A stretch of 64,000 nucleotides of DNA, taken from positions 166,874 to 230,873 of the forward strand of contig NADL03000132.1 in NCBI GenBank assembly GCA_002205965.3, in the 5' to 3' direction. Position 1 is the stretch's first letter, and each line of letters opens with the position of its first letter. Source of the stretch: Kappaphycus alvarezii (lineage: Eukaryota > Rhodophyta > Florideophyceae > Gigartinales > Solieriaceae). The notes under the pieces were generated by a model. It did not search any database, was not told the DNA's origin, and was given only the letters and a program-made list of their open reading frames with translations. Shown here one piece after another: positions 46,160-57,306 of this stretch. A program made the translations under genes and the position numbers.

Positions 46160-49100
46160 TTTTCCAACGCGTATGCAATATAACTATATTTGAAAAGATG
46201 TGAGCTCAAAAATACGGATAATTATTCAAAAAAAAGTCCTTATACAATAAGATAATTTGAACAAATTTATTTTGCAAACAAGCTGCTGAAAATGTCGTCA
46301 TTCGAAAACGTGTGAAGTTTTTCTGTCATAAAAATTAATGAATGAACGGAAGAACATTATAAAAAACTGTTTAAAACAAATAATATGTACACGAAAAAAT
46401 CTAGGCTTATCTAAAAATTTAAGCGTATTTTCATTCAAATACACGCTTTGAATATGGTATTATCCAAAGAAGCATTTCATGTGGTTCAAAAAATCCTAAA
46501 ATAATTTAAAATCATTATTTTCAGCTATTTTGAAAGTTTTCCAGAGATCATTGCTACTTCGACACTTATTTTAAAAGAGAAAGTAACGTATAAAAAATTC
46601 TTTCGATGATAATATAATCGTTTCTATAGAAACTTTTCGTCCCCGGAAACCTTGTCAAATCATAGAATAACCGAGTTGCAGGGCAAAAAGAGTTATGACA
46701 CATCAAATTATTTTAGGATTTCACATTTGAAATATATATGCTAAAATATTTACAATTGTTATTGGAAATTTTGCTTTGGGTAGAATTGAAACCATTCAAA
46801 AAAATGTCGCACAATTTTGTGGGCTTATCTGTTCCGCTTGACGTCCAGAAAATGCAGAAATGTATATTACGTTGGGAGTCGTTTTGAAGTCCATCCTTAT
46901 ACATTTTTAGTTTTGATGAAATCATTTTTTGAGAAGAGAGCCGTAAGCATATTTGAACTTAAAAGCTGCCCGAAATCCGTATGTATCTAATTAGTTTCTG
47001 AGATACTTTTGAGAACTTTTTGTAACATATATATCAAGTAATCATTGCATTACCTTCCAGTCATGAATTTAATGGTCAGATAGATAAAGCCTGCAAAATA
47101 AGAACTTTTATTTGTTTCCGTACGAAGAATCAGTTCCATTTGGATAATCTAGTAACTTGCTAATACAACTTATTATTTTTAATTGCAAAAACAGATGAGA
47201 ATCCTTGTTATTCATTAAAACATCTGTGAGAATAATCAAAACGCGCACCTATTCATTGATGCTTTGATACAACAAATCGGTGTGAGTTAAGTAGGTCTGC
47301 TATGCATAAGGTTTAAAAAGCAGCGATTACAATAGATATCAAAATCACTTGCTAGATTGACACCTTAGAAAAATCGACTAAGATTAAGTAAAACCTTCAC
47401 AAAGTATCTCACATAAACGCACGGGGCAGTAAATAGCCCCATACATTTCGTGCGAAGCATAGAGAGGAGCTGAACGCGAGCCTATGGCCTTAATTTTTGT
47501 TGAGCGCGATATTTAATCCACAATTGCTCCTAGATTTTCATAGTTATTCTGGATGATTCGAAAAAGACCTTATTTTATGCCTTTTTGGTATTTCTTTCCA
47601 TATTATGTAGTTTGATTATGCTCAATTTCCCCTAAATATCTCTGTGCACGCCATATTTTGTATTTCATGTTACTTTCCAGCGTCTATTTTGTTATTGGTG
47701 TCTGTTGATGTCACGTAATGTATTTCGCTATAAAATTGGGCTATTTTGACTGGTTATTACATTTTAAACAATTTGTAGTCACCATGTTAAGATCCGAAAT
47801 ACATCAAATCTTAATCGTAGTATATCAATTCCCTTAAAATTGCTCTTGTCTGAAAAACTAATTATATCAACCATTCAAGTAAACCCCAAAAATATTTCCT
47901 TAACATATCCATGAAATAAGCTTATAGAGTGCACCCAAGACTTTTTCGAAGATGCAGTCATTCTATTACGCGCTAAAAATAATGTATTTATACGCTATTA
48001 ATTTGAAAGCGAAGAGATAACATATATATGGTAATATAGAATAGAATCTGTTAAAAAATTTAGAGTCTCCCGTATCTAATGAAATGAAAGCAGCATAAAT
48101 TAAACCATCTCCCTAAAAAAGACGTTTCAAATATAACTCTTGAAGATATTGTTTGAGTAACATATTAGAGCAATATCCCTATTTTCTTGTAAAACTACTT
48201 TAACATTAATTTTTCAGTAGCTTGCATCCTTTTTACAATCGCACGAGTAGCTTAGGCCTCTTATCAATGTATTTCCAAAGTGGATTGATCTTTATAACAA
48301 TTTTCTAGTGCATAACATTACTTTTATCTTATTTAATTAGTGTAATTCTCTAAAATCAGCTTGTTTATACCTTGTTCAAATTTTTTGACCTTGAAAGAGA
48401 CTGAAGGTATCTATCTTTGCCGATATCAGTATAAAATCTAAGAACTGTGAGATATATCTAATTCAGCTTCAATATCAACTTTTTTCGTGAGCCAAATGTG
48501 TAAAACTGTTTTAATTAGCAAGAAACCATTAAAATATCCTCAATATTAGTTGAAATTAAATATAATACCGAAGCAATGTATAGTGTCAATCATTATGAAA
48601 AGTGAAGTCTCTCCTAGCTATCCATCTTCTATATAAAATTGAAGAAACAATATCGAGCTCTTAACAATACAAGAAATTTGTAGAGGAGCTCGTGTCTTTC
48701 CCACTCACCTATGATTTGCTCCATAATTAGCTGTTATATCAACATTTGCCGCAGATAAAAATCTCAGCTTGATAAGCAGCAAGTAGAAGTCAATTATTGT
48801 ATATTATTTAATCAATGTTTATATTTTCTATATTTGCACAACTTATTAGAGGTTGAAAGATTGATCTCTTTCAGGACAATGGATACAGTATCCTTTCTTA
48901 GTAATGATTTCAAAGAACTCTGCATCACAATTGCAATCTCTTATATCTATTTAGCCAATTAAGAATATTCAAACATGACCTTTCCTTTTCAATGTTAAGG
49001 CATCATATTAGTCATCTTCAACGAAGTAAAATATGAATTTGGCTCTTCAATTTTAAAACTATGACAAAAATTGAGCAAATTATTTCCCAATTCACCAAGA

Positions 49101-50680
49101 AGACGGATTGACCAGGTAATAAGAAGCGTTGTATCTATCTAAAATAAACCGCATCGATTGATGAAAATTAGTCAATTTTTGAATCTTCTGGAGATTTGTT
49201 AAAAGAATTGAATATTCGAAAGACTTCCTCCATGAAATTATTCGCTTTTTCTATATAACTCAATCAAAGCTCTACGTTCCTGATTTTTTTCAAAGATCAA
49301 TGCGAAAATGTGTTTAATCAAGTTTTCTTCCAACATTTTTGTTAAATTTTGGTGTGATATTAAAAAATAACTTAAAGAGGTATCAAATTTCTCTCAAAAA
49401 TTTTTTTTAGTTGCGAGAAGTAAATTGCCTTACCTTATCGAATAACATTAATTTTCTTATTTTATTTCTACGTGTTTTATTTTCTGGTTATGTTTAATCG
49501 CTAATATCAAAAATAAATAGTAATTTTTACGATTTAGAAGCAAAAAAACTTTCGTACAGTAAACAGATAATTTTACGGATCTCTCTTTGAGTACAGTACT
49601 GGAGGTAAATCAATTGAAAATAAAAAAACACTACCTTAGAGTAAATAGGTAAATACAATCATAGCATGAAAGTGTCAAATAGAATAACTTTCAAATTGAA
49701 ACATACAGTACTTATGCCTAAGTAATACCTCGAAATTATCTCATTTAATTTTTTGGTTTCTCACAAATGATTTCTATCTTTCTCAATAATTACAGGAAAA
49801 ATTGTCGGTAAAGCTTTTTTCAGCATATTTTCGAAACATTTAAGACTTTTTTATTCAATTTAGTGTACAAGTTTTCGGAGCATTACTTCATTAAATAATT
49901 TATGATTCAAGATGAAGTATATTCCTTTGGCAATTTTCTTATTTACCACTATAAGAGATAAAGGTAATCACAGGATATTTATGATCTCTTTTAAGCACAA
50001 GGAGAAAGAATTATGGAGAATTCATTCAGAATACATATCTAATTATCTATACTAACATTTATAAGTATGATTTGCAAATGTTTTGCTCCTTCTATTACCT
50101 CTAAAAGACCAAAATTTGCCAAAAAGTCAATGATGATCAAAAAATATCTAAAAACTTATAATTTTCAATTTAAATCTGGTCAAGATATGTAACCGTAAAT
50201 AAAATTACTGCGAATTTTGAATATTTTGTAAGATAAATGTATAAGTCGTCAGATTTTTCCCCTTACTATTAACGATACAAAGGCCGAGTACTATTAGCCT
50301 TGTAAAATTTTGACAGTCAAAAATGATAATGTTGAATAAATGGTAGTCTTTTCTCGTATTTTACTTAAAGAGAAAGTGAAATATAATAAAATGGATCGCA
50401 GAAAGAAATATTCTGCTACTTTTATGTAGTAATAGAACTGAACTAAATTTTTAGAGTATAACTTCTACTTTTAAACCGCAGTAATGATTCATGACATTAT
50501 TTGAGAGGAATAATTTATCTTTTCAATGTCTACAAAATATGAAATTATATCGGATAACTTTCAGTAAGGGTTTAATTATTTCAAAATAAGTGGCAACCTA
50601 GAAATGGAATCAGAAAAAAAATTACATTCAAAGATTCTACTATCTCCCAACTTTTATTCAATAATATTATGCACTTCATT
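46160..50680. other. AT-rich desert
   Basis: Strongly AT-rich with no reading frame above noise, no RNA gene and no repeat I can pair. Only poly-A/T runs and scattered GTACAGTA words are seen. Confidence 0.6.
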
Positions 50681-50682
50681 GA

Positions 50683-50900
50683 TAAGGAGGGAATGTTTGG
50701 GTTATTTTAATGCATGTTATTTTAATGCATGGAAGATGTGGTCGTTTATATCCACGAAGCTAATATGTTATGCGGGTTAATTAGTCGCTGATGGGTAACA
50801 ATACAGTAAATGACCTTGCTTACAGGGCCGGCTCAATGCCGGCGAGCAGGCATGCTTCGTTGGAAATGACGGCCGCAGCAGCGTGCCTTTGGTTAAGCTT
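50683..50900 (+). repeat. R2 short repeat copy with duplicated leader
   Basis: The leader word TTATTTTAATGCATG occurs twice in tandem (50702-50732), then GAAGATGTGGTCG. The GC-rich tail follows: GGGCCGGCTCAATGCCGGCG, AGCAGGCATGCTTCGTTGGA, AATGACGGCCGCAGCAGCGT. It is the best-preserved copy; the GC-rich tail stands out in the AT-rich desert. GCCGGCtcaatGCCGGC can form a short stem. Confidence 0.65.
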
Positions 50901-50904
50901 TATT

Positions 50905-52610
50905 GATAAGTAAAAGCAGCACACATGAAATTTGCTTTGTCGAGATTTCCATTGCGAATTTATAATCAGAAGACAATTTCGAAGAAGTGAAAAATGAGCA
51001 AGGGTACAGGTACCATGAAAACCCATTATTTCGCTCTCTTTGCCTAGAGTGCTTATATTTGAGAAACATTTCCTTTACCATAATAGCTTAGATGCAGTTG
51101 CTGTAATCATCAAATTAGTAGAATATTATTCATAGATTACAATCAGTTACAGTAGAGTTTTCCCATTCATTTTATCTCATTAAGTTATTTTTTTGTATAA
51201 AACAAATTACTAGAAAAATCGAAAGAAACAAGTTGTTTTCCGCAGCTTCGCCTTCTAAAAGGTTTCGAAACCATACTCTAAAAATTTTTCACTCTCGTGC
51301 AAAAAGAAATTATTATTTCCCTCAATTATGATTGCTACTATGCAGAGCTTTTAGATACTTTTCTCTCAAGTTGTAGCCTAGAACTTGAGGAACTTTTTCT
51401 AGATCTTCTCTTTTTTGCAAAAAATACAAATATTTAAAGTTGAAGACTGTAGCTGTTCATAAAATCTACTACGGTGCTTATGAAACTTTTATTTCATAGT
51501 TCAATAAAGTTGAAACATTTACCTCTCATTTATTAAATTTTTGTTATTTCTGTTCCAAATTTACCTCTTGGAAGCAATGAGAAGGTTACTAGGCGAAACT
51601 ATTGTATAGATACAAATGAAGGTTTCCACATTGCAATTTTTTATTGTATGCTCAACTCAGTTACTATCCGATTCTTCGACCAAATTAATCAAACGAAAAT
51701 ATTATTCATTAAATAAAAGGCCGCCAAAATTATTAATAGAAGTACAAGATGCGATGTACTCAAAATGAGTAAAAAGCTGCTCCAGCATTAATCTAGCTGA
51801 TTTTTTTCGAAGATGGTACAGATGACTTCGAAATATGTTATTTTATCGGTACATCCAAAAAAGACCTAGTCGAGTACTTTATTCTGTTCTACAATTACTA
51901 TGATGAGCTCACATCTACAAAATAGGTGGCAAATAATTATGATCAATTCTTTAGAGAAAACTACATGAATGGAGTCTACTTTTGATTTGATTCTCATAAA
52001 ACATGGTTTTTTCTTCAATTTCAACTTATCGAGAAAGAATGAAGCGTCAATTACTGGTAGCTCATGTTTTAATTTTTAAATTAAACTTTACGGAATTTAA
52101 TTTTTTTCCGCCACAGTTACCATAAGTATTGCTCTGATAAACACAGTACCTCATGCGAGGACAAAATGTGTCTTATGCGATATGTGTACAGTGCTACCAC
52201 GGATAAATATAAATGAATACATTGAAAAGAAGTTAATTTGGTTTATTTATTGCGAATGGTGCAAACGTTATGAGTCTCATGATCTTGCATTCAAATCATG
52301 TGGTCGACTCTAAAATATAAATATTGAAGCTTGTCCACCAACTAGAAACTAGATGATAGCCACAGTTCTAACTGAATAGAAAATTTATTAGAGTAATATC
52401 AAAACGATAGCGAGAACAAAGGACTGCAGCAAGGTCCACTTGAAATATGAACCCAGCAAGATAAAGATCATGCTAGTCCAAATGAACGATATTTCTTGAG
52501 AAAACCACCCTCAAGCGAGATGTAGTTTGATAGGCTCGAGGCGATTTAATTATCTCACCGAGTAGTGCAACACATTCTCTGGCTTGCTGGAAAGAGTAGG
52601 CCTTTTCGCC
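50905..52610. other. AT-rich desert, with a piggyBac-end fragment
   Basis: No gene seen. At 52140-52200 there is a degraded match to the right end of the piggyBac-like element (CCTCATGCGAGGACAAAATG then TGTCTTATG), without a partner end. Confidence 0.45.
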
Positions 52611-52636
52611 GTACTACTAGTGTCTATTGGACCATT

Positions 52637-52652
52637 GTCCTCATATGAGGAC
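52637..52652. repeat. Subterminal 16 bp palindrome of the piggyBac-like element
   Basis: GTCCTCATATGAGGAC is a perfect palindrome. Its half-sites recur twice at the right end (55407-55441) and, diverged, in the 25.7 kb derivative and at 52148. It is a plausible transposase binding site. Confidence 0.7.
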
Positions 52653-52834
52653 AACTTTTACCAACTATTTTTTTAAATACAAAATTTTTAGCCGCCTTTT
52701 TTTAGTTCCCACGTACTCTATTAAACATTAGATACTCGATCAAAACAAACTTTTCGAGAATTCCCACTCTGCTCAACGCAGGACCAACTTTCCTGACGCG
52801 ATACCCATCGATTATCCCCTCAATTTTCACAGAA

Positions 52835-54893
52835 ATGGACCACGAACCGTTCCAGGAAATCCCATTCACTGCCGTGCTTCCCTTGTTACGTCAGCTGCAG
52901 AATGTAAGCGCTTGTATGGGTCAGCTTGGAAGACGAAATTGCTCGCTGGAACCGTTATTGCCGTCCACATCGACATTGTAAGCGGTCGAAGGAGGAAGTC
53001 AGTGGAGGCAAGCTGGAAGATTCGTGACCGTCTCAAAACTGTCACGTTGAAGATTGTCAACATCAAAGCGGGATTACCTCCAACAGACGTCGTAGTGGAG
53101 GAAGGAACCGCTCAATTGCCAAACGAAGCGACATGAAGGTTTGGGCGCTCCTCAACCGTCTTCGTCGGCATCAGATGGGAATTCCGATGATTCCACGGCG
53201 CATCAATCAGATGCACCTGTTTTTTCTCATGGACGATCATGGACCAATCAGGAGGTTTTCACACCTATTAATGAAAATGTATCAGAGAAAAGCTGCAAAA
53301 TAATTGGCTACTCTGGTAATACTCTCGCGTATGGCTGTGCTCCTCGAGATTTATCGCCATTTGAATGCTTTATGAGCATGTTTCCGCTCCGTCACCTAAC
53401 CGTCATGCGTGACCTTACAAATGATCGATTGAATGCCATTGGAAATCATCCCGTCTCGTCAGGAGAGATATTGAAGTTCTTTGGGATTCTCATACTTATG
53501 ACAAGGTTTTCATTTTCAAACCGCGCGACCTCTGGAGTGAATCTGGTTCGAAGTACATTCCAGCACCAAGTTTTGGAAAGATCATGTCACGTAGAAGGTT
53601 TGAGCTGATTCTGGCAAACATTTGCTTCAGCCACTTCTGAACGGGAGGAAAGGCCCTTGGATGACTCGAGATGGTCTCTGGTAAGTGGATTTTTGAAGGC
53701 CATCAATGACCACCGCAGGCAATATGTCACGCCATCTGCATATCTGCGTCGATGAAAGTATTAGCAGATGGTATGGTCTCGGGGAGATTGGATCAAAAAG
53801 GACTCCCACATTACGTTGCCTATGACAGAAAGCCCGAAATGGCTGCGAATTGAAGGCTTCTGCATGTGGCCAGTCTGGAATAATGTTGAGATTGGAGCTC
53901 GTGATGGGGAAAACGGGTGGCCTTCGGCGTGACTTCACAGAGCAATTCTGTCACACCACCGCCTTACACTTCGTCTTGTTCAACCTTGGCTGAAGACGGG
54001 TCGCGTCGTATGTGGGGATTCATTTTTTGCATCGGTGTCAACTGCGGAAGCCTTGATGAGATATGGAACGAGATTTATTGGTGTGGTCAAGAATGCGGTT
54101 AAGGAATTTCCGATGCAACATTTGTCGTCACAGGAGCTCACGGAGCGCGGAGATCATATCTCGATGGTTTCGAAGAATCCTGATACCAACAAATCTTTAA
54201 TGGCTGTGTTGTGGATGGATAGAGAACGAAGATATTTCGTCAGCAGTTGCCATACAACCAATCAGGGAACCCCAATTTGTAGGGAAAGATGGAGAACTGT
54301 GATGGCGAGACAAGGAAAGTGGAATTCGAGATTTCAGTTCCAGATGTTGTGGAGAGGTACTACGACACGTGTTCAAGTCGATCGCCACAACAGATGTAGG
54401 CAAGATACTCTTGGAATTGAGAAGAAATTGGAAGTCAAAGATTGGTCGCTCAGGGTCAATTCCTCTCTCCTATCGATCATAATTGTTGATTCATTTTACT
54501 ATACAAGCATTCTTTGGCCAAGACTCTGCGTATCACAATCTAAGTTTTATGAGATGCTTGCCCGAAGAACTTATTGAGAATAAGTTTGATTCGAGATCAC
54601 GTAGGGCATCTAACTGCTTACAAAATGAGGATGACAGTGATATATTGGAACCTGTTTCAGGGATTGGAACTCATCTTGCTGCAACTAACAAGAAGAGGAA
54701 ATTGAGTAACGGTGAGTATACTAACGCATCTTACCAAGGTCGCTGTCGAGTTTGTAAGGTCAGTAAGTCAAAATTTCTTTGTTCTACTTGCCGTGACAAT
54801 GGGCTTGGTGATGTTTATATCTGTCACGCGAGCACAAAAAGGTGTTGCTTCATGGACCACGTGCGCGAGAAACACCATAGGGATCTCAATTAG
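52835..54893 (+). CDS. piggyBac-like transposase (DDE_Tnp_1_7 type), frameshifted
   Basis: An N-terminal region (LLAGTVIAVHIDIVSGRRRK) leads into the piggyBac domain: DLSPFECFMSMFPLRHL, TNDRLNAIG, EILKFFGILILMTRF (53345-53515), then FGKIMSRRRFELILANICFS. The catalytic aspartates are visible in separate frames: CVDESISRWYGLG (about 53743), RVVCGDSFFASVSTAEA (about 54010) and AVLWMDRERRYFVSSC (about 54203). The C-terminus has a Cys/His zinc domain, CRVCKVSKSKFLCSTC, YICHASTKRCCFMDHVREKH, to the stop at 54891. Of six frame breaks, five are curable by one base in a homopolymer (53529, 53635, 53781, 53800, 53837); one near 53735 is not. The fold and active site seem complete, so the element could have been active recently. 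Confidence 0.8.
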
Positions 54894-54979
54894 GATTCCA
54901 AGTTGATATAAAATAGTGTGACTTTTTGTTTTAAAAAAAAAATGATCAATGAGTTCTATTTCTATAGCTCCCTACTGGT

Positions 54980-55326
54980 TGTACTTGCGTCATCTGACTT
55001 GCGAAGTTAGCTGCTGTCTATGGCGTACTGAATTACCCCTTTATGAGATGTCACCGTATTCTGTCTCATGTTCAAGTGGATGCCTAATGGCGCACTGAGA
55101 CAGCAGCTTTTTCACAACCAGTCGAGTTCCCGTTGGAATTTTCGGACTTCTTACAGAACCCCAGCGAGAATCGAACTCACGATCTCTGGGTCAGCAACCT
55201 ACGATTCGCATCATAGGCCACCATCCCAGTGACGGATGCGAGGAAGTGACTGGGAGTATATAAATTTGGAAGCTATTGCATCTTCAGTACGTCGGTCAGT
55301 CGAACACTACTGTAATAATCCTTACA
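54980..55326 (+). other. tRNA-like and TATA-containing insert in the piggyBac 3' region
   Basis: On the - strand, 55137-55245 resembles a degraded tRNA. A T-arm is clear (stem GTGAG / CTCGC around the loop TTCGATT), but the acceptor stem and a good anticodon arm do not form. On the + strand TATATAAA follows at 55257. The interval TGTACTTGCG...CCTTACA has LTR-like ends, but no target duplication is seen. A tRNA-derived SINE or a small solo LTR inserted in the transposon are both possible. Confidence 0.3.
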
Positions 55327-55406
55327 GTGCAACTTTTTTACTAATATTTATTGGGATAACAAAAATTGTTTGGCTACCACAGTACACTTCTTCCTATTTT
55401 TTTGTT

Positions 55407-55441
55407 CTCATATGAGGACAAAGTGTGCCTCATATGAGGAC
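55407..55441. repeat. Right subterminal direct repeats of the piggyBac-like element
   Basis: Two copies of CTCATATGAGGAC, separated by AAAGTGTGC. The same arrangement, diverged, is at 26048-26076 in the short derivative. Confidence 0.7.
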
Positions 55442-55639
55442 AGCGCGTGGCCGGATAGACACTAGATAGGCCGGAAAATAGACTGGTACCAATTTTATTT
55501 TAATCTCCAAATAGGATTGATCTGACCAATGGGAAACATTCTTTCGTATCTCACAGCAAGGGCATGCCGCTTACAGATGGTTCGCGCCAAATGTAAAAAG
55601 AAGGCCGAGGCTTGGAGCGCACAACCACTTCCATCTCCT

Positions 55640-56954
55640 CCCCTCACGTCATTACCAATGGATCCCAGAAAGAGAACCACAACTTGATTTCCAACAAAAG
55701 AATAATACAACCGCCGCAGGCCAAGCACCAGCCATCAATAATGCCGCCTCCAATGTAATCTACCTCAATCCATCAATCCAAACCCCAATGCTATCAGACC
55801 TTTACCACAGTCTGTGGAATTATTAAATTGCAACTAGGAATTGGTTCTGCGGATTATTTCCGAAGGCGCGATTCCAATTGCCGAGAACTCTAATGTTGTG
55901 AAAACAAAAACGCTCCAGACTTACAGCACCGGCGCGGATGCCGTTCAACATTCAACCCTTTGCCCACTTCATCGTCTGCCCAAATATCAGGGCAAAACGA
56001 AAGGCGACAAGAACGTACAAAATGATCCTTAATGGCACTTGAAAACCTACTGTGCACCACGAAGGCAGTAATAGGATGGCAGAGGAACGAAAACGGCACA
56101 GGAAATCCTTTGGTACTTCTGAAGCGTGGTCGTTGGCGAGAGCATGGGTCGCGCAGTCTTTAAAGGGCCAAAACAGAATGAGGCGACGTTCTGGGAGGAA
56201 ATTGAAAAGGTTTGTAGCGGATAATACGGAATGACCAGAACAGCCGAGTCGTTGCGATTCACTTGGAAACGACTAGCGAAGGAAAAAGTACTTTTTAGAG
56301 TGTCAGACTAAAGTTACAGTACAGTGAATATCAGGTGTAACTGATGAGAATATAGAATCAATGGTATTGGTTCTTTATCGAAAAATAGCCGTTAGAAAAG
56401 ACCAACAAATTTTGTTTCAGTACGCGGCACCTTTTAAGTACGTTGAAGTTGCGTCTTATCTTGCTTGTCAACCGAAGTTTGAGAGCGAGTACGGGAAAAG
56501 TGAAATTAGAGCAGAGAATGAGCAAACGTCGAAATACGGGATTGATATTGCTGAAGGTGGTAGAAGATCCCTGTCTGATCTATAAATTACTCGAAATGTG
56601 CGCAGGAGGGCAAGTCAGCAGATGCCTCCTGTGGGAATTAAAAGAGCGAAGCTGGAATAGCGGGAAGAGAATCAGAATGGAAAGTTAAAAAGTGCGATCA
56701 AGAAACTGTCCGCGAAGATGAAAATTTTTAAAGAGGTCCTCCTTGCGATTAAGAAGCAAAAAAAGGAAGCGATCGATTCTGAACAGGATTAAAGACTACT
56801 AAAAATGCTGGACAAGGACTCCCTAGATTACAAGAATATAATGGCAGATATTCTTAAATCTAGGAAACTCAGATTGAGCAAGAGAGCTGCTGAGGAAGAG
56901 AAGGAAATACTAGAGCTTAAGGCGCGCATTAAAATAGAAGCCGTGAGAATATAG
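55640..56954 (+). CDS. Harbinger Myb/SANT-like DNA-binding protein, frameshifted
   Basis: The accessory protein of PIF/Harbinger helps the transposase bind and enter the nucleus. Here a Gln/Asn-rich N-terminus (FQQKNNTTAAGQAPAINNAA, near 55690) precedes the trihelix-type domain SEAWSLARAWVAQSLKG (56119), QNEATFWEEIEKVC (56172) and MTRTAESLRFTWKRLAKEKV (56231). The NAM-associated type C-terminus follows: FKYVEVASYLACQPKF (56431), PPVGIKRAKLE (56625), and a Lys/Glu-rich coiled-coil-like tail (SKRAAEEEKEILELKARIK) ending at 56954. One break (56162, AAA) is a one-base homopolymer deficit; a TAA at about 56221 is a real stop or another error. The exact start is not determined. Confidence 0.6.
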
Positions 56955-57004
56955 GGAGTGGTGGTGTAGTTATTGTGGAGTAAGAGTCTACCTGACCAAG
57001 GTCA

Positions 57005-57180
57005 GTGCTGTTCCATATATACGTGCATATATGGAGCAGCACATATTTAGAGTACCCTGACGCAGCACGTTGGGGTGCATAGCCCGGACTTCAAGTCCAA
57101 ACTACAAGTTGAAGTTTACACACTTATGTATACATACAGCAGACATATCTGCTGACAAGTAAACTTTAACAGTAGAAGGG
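57005..57180. terminator. Nested hairpins between the convergent Harbinger genes
   Basis: 57005-57042: arms GTGCTGTTCCATATAT / ATATATGGAGCAGCAC (15 of 16 paired) with a 6-base loop. 57113-57169: AAGTTTAC / GTAAACTT enclosing CAGCAGA-CATA-TCTGCTG. They sit exactly between the two convergent reading frames, so a role at transcript ends is possible; equally they may be a small foldback insertion. Confidence 0.4.
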
Positions 57181-57306
57181 CACGTTAATTAGCAGGCAGT
57201 ACTCGACGGTGGCGGTGCAAGAGGTTGTAAGGATGGGTCGGGCACTGATCTTAAAACGGTGCGTTTTCTATTGCTGCTTGTTCCGTACGAAATAAATACG
57301 ACTATA

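Larger units (their letters stand above)
52617..55465 (+). mobile_element. piggyBac-superfamily DNA transposon, both ends present
   Basis: The ends are inverted: left CTAGTGTCTATTGGACC and right GGCCGGATAGACACTAG, about 2.85 kb apart. Just inside the left end is a perfect 16 bp palindrome GTCCTCATATGAGGAC (52637-52652). The right end has two direct copies of CTCATATGAGGAC (55407 and 55429). A piggyBac transposase lies between them in the + direction. Both termini, and both termini of the short derivative at 25.7 kb, are bordered by CTAG. Classical piggyBac duplicates TTAA. Confidence 0.8.

Noticed and set aside
55137-55245. Functional tRNA gene on the - strand
   Set aside because: Only the T-arm is convincing; the acceptor stem does not pair and no proper anticodon loop forms.
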